Shown here one piece after another: positions 46,052 through 54,248 of a stretch of 64,000 bases of DNA (position 1 is its first letter; every line of letters begins with the position of its first letter). The DNA lies in NCBI GenBank assembly GCA_041394945.1, contig JAWKHH010000004.1, positions 868,001 through 932,000 of the forward strand, written 5' to 3'. This stretch comes from Bryobacteraceae bacterium. Its GTDB lineage: Bacteria > Acidobacteriota > Terriglobia > Bryobacterales > Bryobacteraceae. The notes beneath the pieces are model-generated. The model did not search any database, was not told where the DNA came from, and saw only the letters and a list, made by a program, of their open reading frames with translations. The position numbers and the translations under genes are program-made.

Positions 46052-46411
46052 ATGGGTGCAGAATGGACCACGAAGGAAATTGAAGACACCATTCAAGCCG
46101 CGATCAAACGCGGGAAAACCGATCTTGCCTTTCGCAAGCTCGCCCTCAGCGAGCCCAACACGGCTTTGCAACAGTTGAGCGGCAAGGAACTGCCCGACGG
46201 ACTGAAGGTCAAGTTCTTCGACGGCAGCGACGCTCACCTCACGATCGTCCTCCCCGAGTACGTCGAGGACGAGAGCGAACTGACGGATGTCCAGCTCGAA
46301 TCCGTGGCCGGCGGCGGCCGTTGCGCGGCCAGTTGCGTCGCCTCCTGCGCCGTCAGCAGCACGGTTAGCATCGGGCTGCCCGGCGTCGGGGCCGTCGGAG
46401 GTTGCCTCTAG
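46052..46411 (+). CDS. lanA3: Lanthipeptide precursor 3 with NHLP-type leader and longer core
   Basis: The 119-residue peptide is diverged from the first two (leader MGAEWTTKEIEDTIQAAIKR, LTIVLPEYVEDESELTDVQL) but keeps ESVAGG at the leader end. The core is about 31 residues: GRCAASCVASCAVSS, then TVSIGLPGVGAVGGCL. It shares R-C-x-x-S-C-V-A-S-C with the other two cores and adds a Gly-rich tail with a fourth Cys. The ATG at 46052 follows aaggag. The GNAT gene starts 18 bp later. Confidence 0.92.
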   Translation: MGAEWTTKEIEDTIQAAIKRGKTDLAFRKLALSEPNTALQQLSGKELPDGLKVKFFDGSDAHLTIVLPEYVEDESELTDVQLESVAGGGRCAASCVASCAVSSTVSIGLPGVGAVGGCL

Positions 46412-46429
46412 CAAGGCCGCCTCACGGGA

Positions 46430-47332
46430 ATGCTTCTTCGGCTGGAGCGCGTCAACCGGAACGGCTTGCCGGAATGGAGTGCGTACACCTATCCGCACTA
46501 CCGCCCAAGGCTACTCGACCGGGATCCGGACCTGATCGGTGTGGCCGCCTACTCGGCGAGCCACCCGATCGGCTTCGCGTTCGCCTCGATCCGCGCCGCC
46601 GACCGCCGGATCGCCGATGTGTGTTCAGTCACCGTGGCGGCGCCCCACCGCCGTCGCGGCGTTGCCACTGCGCTGATGCGGCGGCTCGAAGACGAATCGC
46701 GGCATGCCGAATGCTGCGCCATCGCCGGCATTCATATGAGTGAGCGGCCGAATACCGAAGCTGTGGAGGGACTGCTCCGGAAACTCGGTTGGAGCGAAGG
46801 GCGGAAGCGGATGTTGTTCTGCGAGTCCGACTTCTCCACCATCACCGGGGCTCCATGGATGCGGCGTCGCGAGTTGCCCGACGGCTTCGAGCCCTTCCTT
46901 TGGGCCACGCTGACACCGGCCGAGCGGGATTGGATCCACGAGACTCAGCGCCGTTCGCCCTGGTTTCCAGAACTGCTCACTCCGTTCTGGATGGAGGAAT
47001 CGGTCGAGCCCGTGAGCAGTCTCGGCCTGCGAGTCAACGGCGAAATTGCCGGCTGGTGTATCTCCCATCGCGTGAATCGCGATACAATCCGCTACTCGCG
47101 GCTGTTCGTTCGACAAGAGTTCCAAGGGCTTGGCCGGGCGATCCCGCTGCTGGCGCGCTCAATCTACTGCCATGAGAACACCGAGGTGGACAAGGCGATC
47201 TTCGATGTGGCGGCGCACAACACGCAGATGCTCCGCTTCGTGGAGCGGCGATTGAAACCGTACATGCTCCGGATGTCCTGGTCCGTGCAGAACAGCAAGA
47301 TGCTCGACGCCGCGGAGGCGCCGGCTTCGTGA
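46430..47332 (+). CDS. GNAT-family two-domain protein (RiPP cluster paralogue 2)
   Basis: The 300-residue protein has an N-terminal GNAT domain with the acetyl-CoA loop VCSVTVAAPHRRRGVATALM and a second GNAT-like half (INGEIAGWCISHRVNRDTIR type, with SRLFVRQEFQGLGRAIPLLA). It shares architecture and motifs with the protein at 38929-39795. Its stop overlaps the GTG start of the UPF0489 gene by 4 bp. It lies directly after precursor 3, which makes an action on the peptide plausible. Confidence 0.85.
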   Translation: MLLRLERVNRNGLPEWSAYTYPHYRPRLLDRDPDLIGVAAYSASHPIGFAFASIRAADRRIADVCSVTVAAPHRRRGVATALMRRLEDESRHAECCAIAGIHMSERPNTEAVEGLLRKLGWSEGRKRMLFCESDFSTITGAPWMRRRELPDGFEPFLWATLTPAERDWIHETQRRSPWFPELLTPFWMEESVEPVSSLGLRVNGEIAGWCISHRVNRDTIRYSRLFVRQEFQGLGRAIPLLARSIYCHENTEVDKAIFDVAAHNTQMLRFVERRLKPYMLRMSWSVQNSKMLDAAEAPAS

Positions 47333-48252
47333 CCGTGGTTCCCGTGTACGTGATGGAAGAGCACCACGAGGCTTTCTATGTCTGGAGCCAATCGGTGCGC
47401 GACGGCGTGCTCGCGCCGGTCGGCAACACGCTCATCCACGTGGACGAGCACTCGGATATGAGTCTCCCGCGGTTCCGGCGTCCGCTCGGTTCGATTGCAG
47501 GCCGTTCCGATCTGCTCGACTTCACCTACAACGAACTCGACATCGGGAACTTCATCTGGCCTGCGATCTACCAGGGAGTGTTCAATCGGGTCTGCTGGGT
47601 CCGGCTCTCTCACAAGTCGGGCGCCGCGTGGAAGAGCATGAACATCTGCGCGAAGAACCCGGCCCGCACGGAATTCATCACCGGGTCGTCGCTCGCCGGC
47701 ACACCTTATGAGAACGCGCCGGACGCGGTCCGGATGGAGTTCTGCCCGGTCACCACCCGTGACAAGCTCCGGTCGGACCAGCCGGCGGCGCTCGATATCG
47801 ATCTCGACTACTTCTACTCGAACCCCTATCCGGATTACGGCGACCGTTCCATCGAAATCACTCGCGGGGCCTATGAGCAGTTTCAATCCGATCGTTATCA
47901 CTTCCTGAAGATCGCCCCGGGCAGCGACGTAACCGCCGAAATCCGGGACGGACGGTGCTTCCTTCGCTTCAACCAATATCCGGCCGAACCGGCGCGGGAG
48001 TCGGCCACCGAAATCGAACTCCGCATCGCCGGCCGCATCCGCGATCTGGCAGAATGGCTCCGGGCCGCCGCGCTGGTTCCCCGGCTGGTAACCGTGTGCC
48101 GTTCCGTTCATAGCGGCTACACGCCGCGCACGTTCGCCGCCTTCATCGAGTCTGGGCTACTCGATGCGCTCCACGGTGTTTTCGCCATTCGCGCGATTCC
48201 CTTCGACGAATACGCGACTTGCCCCACGGAGGCTTGCCCCACGGAGGCTTGA
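47329..48252 (+). CDS. UPF0489-family protein, candidate peptide arginase (Arg to ornithine)
   Basis: The 307-residue protein (GTG start, GTGA overlap with the GNAT gene) carries arginase-like metal motifs: H37-V-D39-E-H41-S-D43 in NTLIHVDEHSDM, and D156-I-D158-L-D160 in ALDIDLDYFYSNPYP. EEHHEAFYVW near residue 10 is also typical of UPF0489. As I recall, the characterised RiPP enzyme OspR, which turns arginine into ornithine in LanM-made landornamide, belongs to this family. All three cores here hold a single Arg at the same place, an apt substrate. The C-terminus ends with a doubled CPTEA from a 15-bp tandem repeat. Confidence 0.82.
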   Translation: MTVVPVYVMEEHHEAFYVWSQSVRDGVLAPVGNTLIHVDEHSDMSLPRFRRPLGSIAGRSDLLDFTYNELDIGNFIWPAIYQGVFNRVCWVRLSHKSGAAWKSMNICAKNPARTEFITGSSLAGTPYENAPDAVRMEFCPVTTRDKLRSDQPAALDIDLDYFYSNPYPDYGDRSIEITRGAYEQFQSDRYHFLKIAPGSDVTAEIRDGRCFLRFNQYPAEPARESATEIELRIAGRIRDLAEWLRAAALVPRLVTVCRSVHSGYTPRTFAAFIESGLLDALHGVFAIRAIPFDEYATCPTEACPTEA

Positions 48253-48258
48253 ACGCCG

Positions 48259-49161
48259 ATGCAGACCGCAGAAACCGAGTTCCGCTACTCGCTGCCGTCC
48301 ACCGGTATCGAACGGGTTGAGTCGGTGCCTCCCGAAGATTTCCGGCGGCTCTACGAGCAGCCGCCCGGCAAGCCGGTGATTGTCACCCGGGCAATCGAAT
48401 CCTGGCCCGCTCGCGCCAAATGGACTTTCGAATTCTTTCGCGCCCAATATGGCGCGGACGTGGTTACCGTCGCCGACAGGCTATTTCGCGCGAAAGTCAC
48501 CCAACGGGTCCGGCTCGGCGATTACCTCGCCTACTGCCAGTTCCCCATGGCGACACCGCTGGCGCAGGTGGCCAGTGAGTATCCTCTCTATCTCACTAGT
48601 TTCTCGCCCTGGTCCCGCCACCCTGAGTTACTCGACGACTTCGCCGATCCAGAGTTCGTCGACAACGCCTATCGCGAGCTGGAAGGTCCGCTTCGCGATT
48701 GGTACCTGAACGGCTTCTCGTGGATTTTTATCGGACCCGCCGGAACTTTGTCGCCTCTCCACATCGATCTGTTCGGAACCCACGCGTGGCTCGCGCAATT
48801 GCAGGGCCGCAAGCACTTTCTCCTGTTTCCGCCGCACGACCTCCACAGAGTCTATGATGGTGCGGTGAACTTTTACGCACCGGACCTGGAGCGGCATCCG
48901 CTGCTCCGGGAAGCGCTGCCGGTTGAGGCGGTGATTGAGCCAGGTGAGGTGATCTTCATTCCCGGCGGCTGGGCGCACCAGGTGATCTCCCTCTCGCCCT
49001 CGATCTCGGTTACTGTCAACTACGTCTCGCGGTCCAACCTGGCTTCCCACGTCATGGCGCTCACCCGCGACCTTCCCGGTTGGGCCGACAAGGTCTCCGT
49101 CCCGGATTTCCGCAGAGCGAATCGGATGCGATGGATCGCAGAGGGTTTTCGCTATGAGTGA
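48259..49161 (+). CDS. JmjC/cupin_8-type Fe(II)/2-oxoglutarate oxygenase
   Basis: The 300-residue protein has the double-stranded beta-helix metal triad H168-x-D170 (LSPLHIDLFGTHAWLAQLQG) and H240 (VIFIPGGWAHQVISLS). The 2-oxoglutarate-binding context KHFLLFPPHD lies between. Relatives hydroxylate protein side chains, and several RiPP clusters use such enzymes. It starts 6 bp after the UPF0489 gene and overlaps tolC by 8 bp. The residue it would hydroxylate in the core is unknown. Confidence 0.85.
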   Translation: MQTAETEFRYSLPSTGIERVESVPPEDFRRLYEQPPGKPVIVTRAIESWPARAKWTFEFFRAQYGADVVTVADRLFRAKVTQRVRLGDYLAYCQFPMATPLAQVASEYPLYLTSFSPWSRHPELLDDFADPEFVDNAYRELEGPLRDWYLNGFSWIFIGPAGTLSPLHIDLFGTHAWLAQLQGRKHFLLFPPHDLHRVYDGAVNFYAPDLERHPLLREALPVEAVIEPGEVIFIPGGWAHQVISLSPSISVTVNYVSRSNLASHVMALTRDLPGWADKVSVPDFRRANRMRWIAEGFRYE

Positions 49162-50749
49162 TTGCCTTCAAGCCCGTTGTGGCGCGGCGGCCGTTCTGTG
49201 CCTCGGGCTCGGCCTGCTCCACGCTCAGCAGAATCCGGCTCCCGGCGCGGGCGCGACGTTTAGCCTCGTCGACGCGGTCATGTCCACGCTCGTCAACCAT
49301 CCGCTGCTGCAGATTCAGCAGGAGCAGGTGAACGTGTTCCGCGCCCTCAAACAGCAGGCCACCGGACAGTTCGATACGCTGGTGACGAGCGGAGTGGAGC
49401 AGCGCCGCGTGGTGGCCGGGCTCACGGCCCTCCAGAAGCTCCAGGCCCTGCAGTCCGGAGTCGACACCGGAAGCCAACGGTCCAACCTTACCGGCTTCAC
49501 CGTGAGCGGTTCGAAGCTGTTCCGAAACGGGATTTCGATAGGCCCATTCCTCGACGTCAACCGGAATACAGACAACCTCATCAACTCAGGCGGCCTCAAT
49601 CAATCGCAGTTCGGATTTCAGGTGAACATTCCGCTGCTGCGCGGGCGAGGCAGGGAAGTGGTCGCCGCGCAGGAGACCTCGGCCGGGCTCGACATCGACG
49701 CCAGTCTGCTCGATCTCAACCAGACGATCGCCGAGCTGCTCACCAACACGGCGATCAGTTACTGGAACGCTGTCGCGGCGGAACTCACCTTCGACGTGGC
49801 GGTCGGCTCCGAGCAGCGCGGCCAGACGTTCGTCGAGAACGTGCGGGACCTCATCGACGCCGACAAAGCTCCGCGAAACGAGCTCAACCAGGTTATGGCG
49901 AACTTCGCCGACCGAACTTCCAGCCGGATCGCAGCCCAACAGCGGCTGATCGAGACCCGGCAGGCGCTTGCGCTTGCCATGGGGCTTTCGCCGCAGAACC
50001 TGCCCGCTATCGGGCGTCCGGGCGATGCGCTGCCCACGGGTGAAGGGGCCACGACGATTCTGGTGGACCCTGGCGCGCTTCAGTCCTACATCACGCTCGC
50101 GCTTGCGCGCCGCGCGGATGTGCTCGCCGCCGAGAAGCGGATCGCGTCCACGGATGTCCTCCGCGCGGCAGCGAAGAATCTCATTCTGCCGCGCGTCGAT
50201 CTCCAGTTGAGCAGCGGCTATTCGGGGCTCCGCGAAGGCCGTGGAATTCAACGTTACTTGACCATCCCGGTGCAAGGGCTCAACGGCCCTGATCTCTCGG
50301 CCGGACTCTCGTACAGCTTTCCCCCCTCGAACAACGTCGCACGCGGCCAGCTCGCCCAGGCGGAAGCGAGCGTGCGTCAGGCGCAACTGCGCGTGCTCGA
50401 TACCAGCCGCGGCGTGAGCGCCTCGGTGGTCAACGCCGCTCAGGGCGTGGTGAATGCGATCGATCGCCTCGGCAAAGCGCGCGAGTCTGTAGAGTACTAT
50501 CAGAATGCTCTCACTGGAGAGCGAGAAAAATTCCGAATTGGCCTCGGCTCCCTGGTCGATATCCTCACGATTGAGGACCGCCTCACCGGCGCCCAGAGCA
50601 GCCTCGTGCAGGCGCAACTGGCGTACGCGACTGTTCTCGCGCGATTCCGCTTCGCAACAGGGACTCTGATTGCGCCGGACCAGGCCATACAGTCCGTGGA
50701 CCGAAATGTTTTCCTGACGCTGCCGGACGAGGCCCGGCGCACACCCTAG
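49154..50749 (+). CDS. TolC-family outer-membrane efflux protein
   Basis: The 531-residue protein has a signal sequence (AAAVLCLGLGLLHAQQ) and the TolC pattern of two repeats with long helices (FSLVDAVMSTLVNHPLLQIQ; ELLTNTAISYWNAVAAELTF; ALARRADVLAAEKRIASTDV; EREKFRIGLGSLVDILTIED). With the HlyD and ABC proteins downstream it would form a tripartite exporter for the lanthipeptide. It overlaps the oxygenase gene by 8 bp. Confidence 0.93.
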   Translation: MSDCLQARCGAAAVLCLGLGLLHAQQNPAPGAGATFSLVDAVMSTLVNHPLLQIQQEQVNVFRALKQQATGQFDTLVTSGVEQRRVVAGLTALQKLQALQSGVDTGSQRSNLTGFTVSGSKLFRNGISIGPFLDVNRNTDNLINSGGLNQSQFGFQVNIPLLRGRGREVVAAQETSAGLDIDASLLDLNQTIAELLTNTAISYWNAVAAELTFDVAVGSEQRGQTFVENVRDLIDADKAPRNELNQVMANFADRTSSRIAAQQRLIETRQALALAMGLSPQNLPAIGRPGDALPTGEGATTILVDPGALQSYITLALARRADVLAAEKRIASTDVLRAAAKNLILPRVDLQLSSGYSGLREGRGIQRYLTIPVQGLNGPDLSAGLSYSFPPSNNVARGQLAQAEASVRQAQLRVLDTSRGVSASVVNAAQGVVNAIDRLGKARESVEYYQNALTGEREKFRIGLGSLVDILTIEDRLTGAQSSLVQAQLAYATVLARFRFATGTLIAPDQAIQSVDRNVFLTLPDEARRTP

Positions 50750-50760
50750 CGAGCATTGAG

Positions 50761-52014
50761 TTGAAAACCGATATCTTCCGCAAAGTATCCCTGGAACGGC
50801 TGTCATCGCCAGAACAGCTCGACGAGATTCTCCAAGTCACATCGCCGAAGAACTGGCTTGCGCTCGCCGCGCTTGGCCTGCTGCTCTGCGCCGCTCTGGT
50901 TTGGGGCTACGAAGGGAGTGTCGCCACCAAGGCCGTGGGGCAAGGCGTGATCGTCCGCACCGGCACTATCAAGAACATCGTCACCTCCGGTTCCGGCGTC
51001 ATCGTGGACCTTCGCGCCAAAGTGGGCGACGTCATCCACACCGGCCAGGTGATCGCACGCGTGGCGCAGCCTTCGCTGCTCGAACGGATCCGCATCACAG
51101 AGGAGCAGTTGCGCGAGGCTCAGGATCTTCGCGAGCGCGCCCGGCTGCTTCGTGCCGACGGCGCGCGTCTCCAGGTGGAAGCTCTCGACCGCCAGCGCCA
51201 GAATCTCGAACGAGAGATCAAAGAACAGCAGGATATGGCCAAGATCGTGGGTGAGCAGATCCCGGCCGAAGAGCAGCTCCTCGAGAAGGGTCTCATCACT
51301 AAGCAGCAGGTCCTATCGACACGGCAGAAGCTGGTCACCATCGGGGCGCAAGTCGAGACGCTTCGCGCGCGCATCAAGCAGATCGACGCGGAGAAGTTCA
51401 ATGCCTCGAACCAGCCCGTGCAATCCGACGCTGACATGATGGCCCGTGTGTCCGATATCGAACGGACGCTCGAGGGCCTGCGTAAGGAGCTTTCCACCAC
51501 GTCAACCGTGATCAGTCCATACGACGGCGAGGTTCTCGAACTGAAGACCTACCAGGGGAGCGCCGTTCCGTCTGGAACCCCCGTCGCCAGCGTTCAACCG
51601 AAGATCGACGTGCTCGAAATGCTCGCCTACCTTCCAGCGTCGAAAGCCAAGGACGCCCGCGTCGGACAGATCGTTCAGGTCTCGCCAACAACGGTGAAGC
51701 GCGAGGAATACGGCTTCATGGTCGGCACGGTGACCTTCGTCGCCGAATACCCGGCCACCTATGCCGCCTTGATGCGGAACTTTGAGAACGAGTCCCTGGT
51801 GAAATCGCTCGCGGCCGACGGCGCCGTCACCGAACTGCGCGTGCAACTCGAGGCGGATCGGAGCACTCCCACGGGTTTCAAGTGGTCCTCGTCGATGGGG
51901 CCAAGCATTGAGATATCGAGCGGCATGATCTGCTCCGTTCAGATCGTTACGCGCGAGCAGAAACCGATCACGCTGCTGTTCCCGATGATCAAGGAGAAGC
52001 TGGGCCTGAGCTGA
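50761..52014 (+). CDS. NHLM-type secretion protein, HlyD-family membrane fusion protein
   Basis: The 417-residue protein starts with TTG, 11 bp after tolC. It has one N-terminal membrane helix (NWLALAALGLLLCAALVWGY), a biotinyl-lipoyl-like half (GSGVIVDLRAKVGDVIHTGQ), a long coiled-coil hairpin (about 105-235) and a beta-barrel part (STVISPYDGEVLELKTYQGS). This matches the HlyD-like protein of NHLM bacteriocin systems, linking the ABC transporter to TolC. Confidence 0.92.
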   Translation: MKTDIFRKVSLERLSSPEQLDEILQVTSPKNWLALAALGLLLCAALVWGYEGSVATKAVGQGVIVRTGTIKNIVTSGSGVIVDLRAKVGDVIHTGQVIARVAQPSLLERIRITEEQLREAQDLRERARLLRADGARLQVEALDRQRQNLEREIKEQQDMAKIVGEQIPAEEQLLEKGLITKQQVLSTRQKLVTIGAQVETLRARIKQIDAEKFNASNQPVQSDADMMARVSDIERTLEGLRKELSTTSTVISPYDGEVLELKTYQGSAVPSGTPVASVQPKIDVLEMLAYLPASKAKDARVGQIVQVSPTTVKREEYGFMVGTVTFVAEYPATYAALMRNFENESLVKSLAADGAVTELRVQLEADRSTPTGFKWSSSMGPSIEISSGMICSVQIVTREQKPITLLFPMIKEKLGLS

Positions 52015-52022
52015 AAATCGAG

Positions 52023-54236
52023 ATGGCCACCGCTGCACCTCCTACTCCCGCCAAGCCCAACCCGCTGACGACGCGCGGCAAGTGGGATCCCGTGCGTGTC
52101 CGCACGCCAACCATCCTCCAGATGGAGGCGGTGGAGTGCGGCGCGGCTGCGCTTTCCATCATCCTGGCCTACCATGGCCGGCGCGTTCCACTGGAGCAGC
52201 TCCGGCTCGCTTGCGGCGTCAGCCGCGATGGCAGTAAGGCGAACAACGTTCTGAAGGCCGCGCGCGAGTACGGGCTTGAGGCCAAGGGCTATAAGAAGGA
52301 ACCCGAAGACCTGCGCAACATGCCGGTTCCGATGATCGCCTTCTGGAACTTCAATCACTTTTTGGTGGTGGAAGGCTTCAAGCGCGGCAAGGTATTTCTG
52401 AACGATCCGGAGTCCGGCCCGCGCATTGTCACCGACGAGGAGTTCGATCATTCCTTCACTGGCGTGGTGCTCACCTTCATCAAGGGGCCCGAGTTCCAGA
52501 AGGGCGGCGAAAAGCCAAGCCTGCTGCGCTCCATCCGCAAGCGCTTGCCCGGAAGCCGCATCGCGCTTACCTACGTGATTCTCGCCAGCCTCGGCCTTGT
52601 CTTGCCGAACATGCTGGTGCCGGTGTTCTCCCGGATCTACATCGACAATTTCCTGGTCGGCGGCCTCGTCGATTGGCTCAAACCGCTGTTGCTCGCCATG
52701 ACGATTACGGCCGTCGTCAAAGGGCTGTTCACCTACCTCCAGCAGCAATCGCTGATGCGAATGGAAACGAAGCTCGCGCTGAGCTCCTCGGCCAAGTTCT
52801 TCTGGCACGTCCTGCGCCTGCCCATGGAGTTCTTCGCCCAGCGCTTCGGCGGTGAGATTGGAGCCCGCGTCGATATCAATGACCGCGTGGCCACGCTGCT
52901 CTCCGGCGACCTCGCGACGAATCTCGTCAACGTGATGCTCATCGGGTTCTACGCCGCCCTGATGATTCAGTACGACGTGCTCCTCACCGCCGTTGGCGCC
53001 GGCATTGCATTTCTCAATCTTGCCGCGCTCCGCTACGTGGCCCGCAAGCGCACCGACGACAACCGGAAGCTGCTCCAGGAAAAAGGAAAGCTCATGGGCA
53101 CCTCGATGGCCGGCCTGCAGATCATCGAGACGCTGAAATCCACCGGGTCTGAGTCTGACTTCTTCGCGCGTTGGTCCGGCTATCAGGCGAAAGTAACCAA
53201 CGCGGAACAATCGCTCGGGTCCTCATCGGTGTTTCTCACGGCGATCCCGCCTTTCCTCACAGCGCTCAACACGGCGGTGATTCTCGGCATCGGCGGGCTG
53301 CGCGTGATGGATGGTTTTCTCACGATGGGTATGCTCATCGCCTTCCAGAGTTTGATGGGCAGCTTCATCGACCCCGTGAACAAGATGGTCGACCTTGGCA
53401 GCAAGCTCCAGGAAACCGAAGGCGACCTCGGCCGGCTCGACGACGTCCTGAAATACCCGGTGGATCCCCAGGTTGATTCCGGCGGCGGTACGGTCTCCAT
53501 GCCGAGCAGCGGCAAGCTCGAAGGCTACATCGAGCTGCGCAACATCACCTTCGGTTACAGCCGCCTCGAAAAGCCGCTGATTAAGGATTTCAACCTGAAG
53601 CTCGCGCCGGGCCAGCGCGTGGCGCTCGTGGGCGGATCCGGCAGCGGCAAGTCAACGGTTTCCAAAATCGTTTCCGGCTTGTACGAACCTTGGTCCGGCG
53701 AGATCCTCTTCGATGGCGTCCCGCGAAAGGAAATTCCCCGCCAGGTGCTGAACAACTCGCTCGCCATGGTGGACCAGGACATCTTCATGTTCGGAGGCTC
53801 CATCCGCCAGAACGTCACTCTTTGGGACACCACCATCGAAGACACCGCCATCGTCCAGGCAAGCAAGGATGCCTGCATCCACGACGACGTCACCAATCGG
53901 GCCAACGGCTATGACTACGATGTCGAGGAGGGAGGCCGGAACTTCAGCGGCGGACAGCGCCAGCGGCTCGAGATCGCCCGCGCACTCGCCGGTGACCCGA
54001 GGATTCTCATTCTCGACGAAGCCACCAGCGCGCTCGATCCACGCACCGAAAAGATCGTCGACGACAACCTGCGGCGCCGGGGCTGTACCTGCCTCATCGT
54101 TGCGCATCGGCTGAGCACGATCCGCGATTGCGATGAAATCATCGTGATGTACAAGGGCTATGTGGTGCAGCGCGGCACCCATGCCCAGATGAGCCAGGAG
54201 GACGGACCCTACCGGAAACTGATTCAGGCAGGCTAG
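52023..54236 (+). CDS. NHLM-type ABC transporter with C39 leader peptidase domain
   Basis: The 737-residue protein joins an N-terminal C39 peptidase (C39 in QMEAVECGAAALSIIL, H112 in FNHFLVVEG, D128 in FLNDPESG), a six-helix ABC membrane domain (about 170-460) and an ATPase domain with Walker A GGSGSGKS at about 537-544, signature NFSGGQRQRLE and Walker B ILILDEATSALD. It cuts the precursors after VAGG and exports the core. It begins 8 bp after the HlyD gene. Confidence 0.96.
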   Translation: MATAAPPTPAKPNPLTTRGKWDPVRVRTPTILQMEAVECGAAALSIILAYHGRRVPLEQLRLACGVSRDGSKANNVLKAAREYGLEAKGYKKEPEDLRNMPVPMIAFWNFNHFLVVEGFKRGKVFLNDPESGPRIVTDEEFDHSFTGVVLTFIKGPEFQKGGEKPSLLRSIRKRLPGSRIALTYVILASLGLVLPNMLVPVFSRIYIDNFLVGGLVDWLKPLLLAMTITAVVKGLFTYLQQQSLMRMETKLALSSSAKFFWHVLRLPMEFFAQRFGGEIGARVDINDRVATLLSGDLATNLVNVMLIGFYAALMIQYDVLLTAVGAGIAFLNLAALRYVARKRTDDNRKLLQEKGKLMGTSMAGLQIIETLKSTGSESDFFARWSGYQAKVTNAEQSLGSSSVFLTAIPPFLTALNTAVILGIGGLRVMDGFLTMGMLIAFQSLMGSFIDPVNKMVDLGSKLQETEGDLGRLDDVLKYPVDPQVDSGGGTVSMPSSGKLEGYIELRNITFGYSRLEKPLIKDFNLKLAPGQRVALVGGSGSGKSTVSKIVSGLYEPWSGEILFDGVPRKEIPRQVLNNSLAMVDQDIFMFGGSIRQNVTLWDTTIEDTAIVQASKDACIHDDVTNRANGYDYDVEEGGRNFSGGQRQRLEIARALAGDPRILILDEATSALDPRTEKIVDDNLRRRGCTCLIVAHRLSTIRDCDEIIVMYKGYVVQRGTHAQMSQEDGPYRKLIQAG

Positions 54237-54248
54237 CGAACCGCGAGC

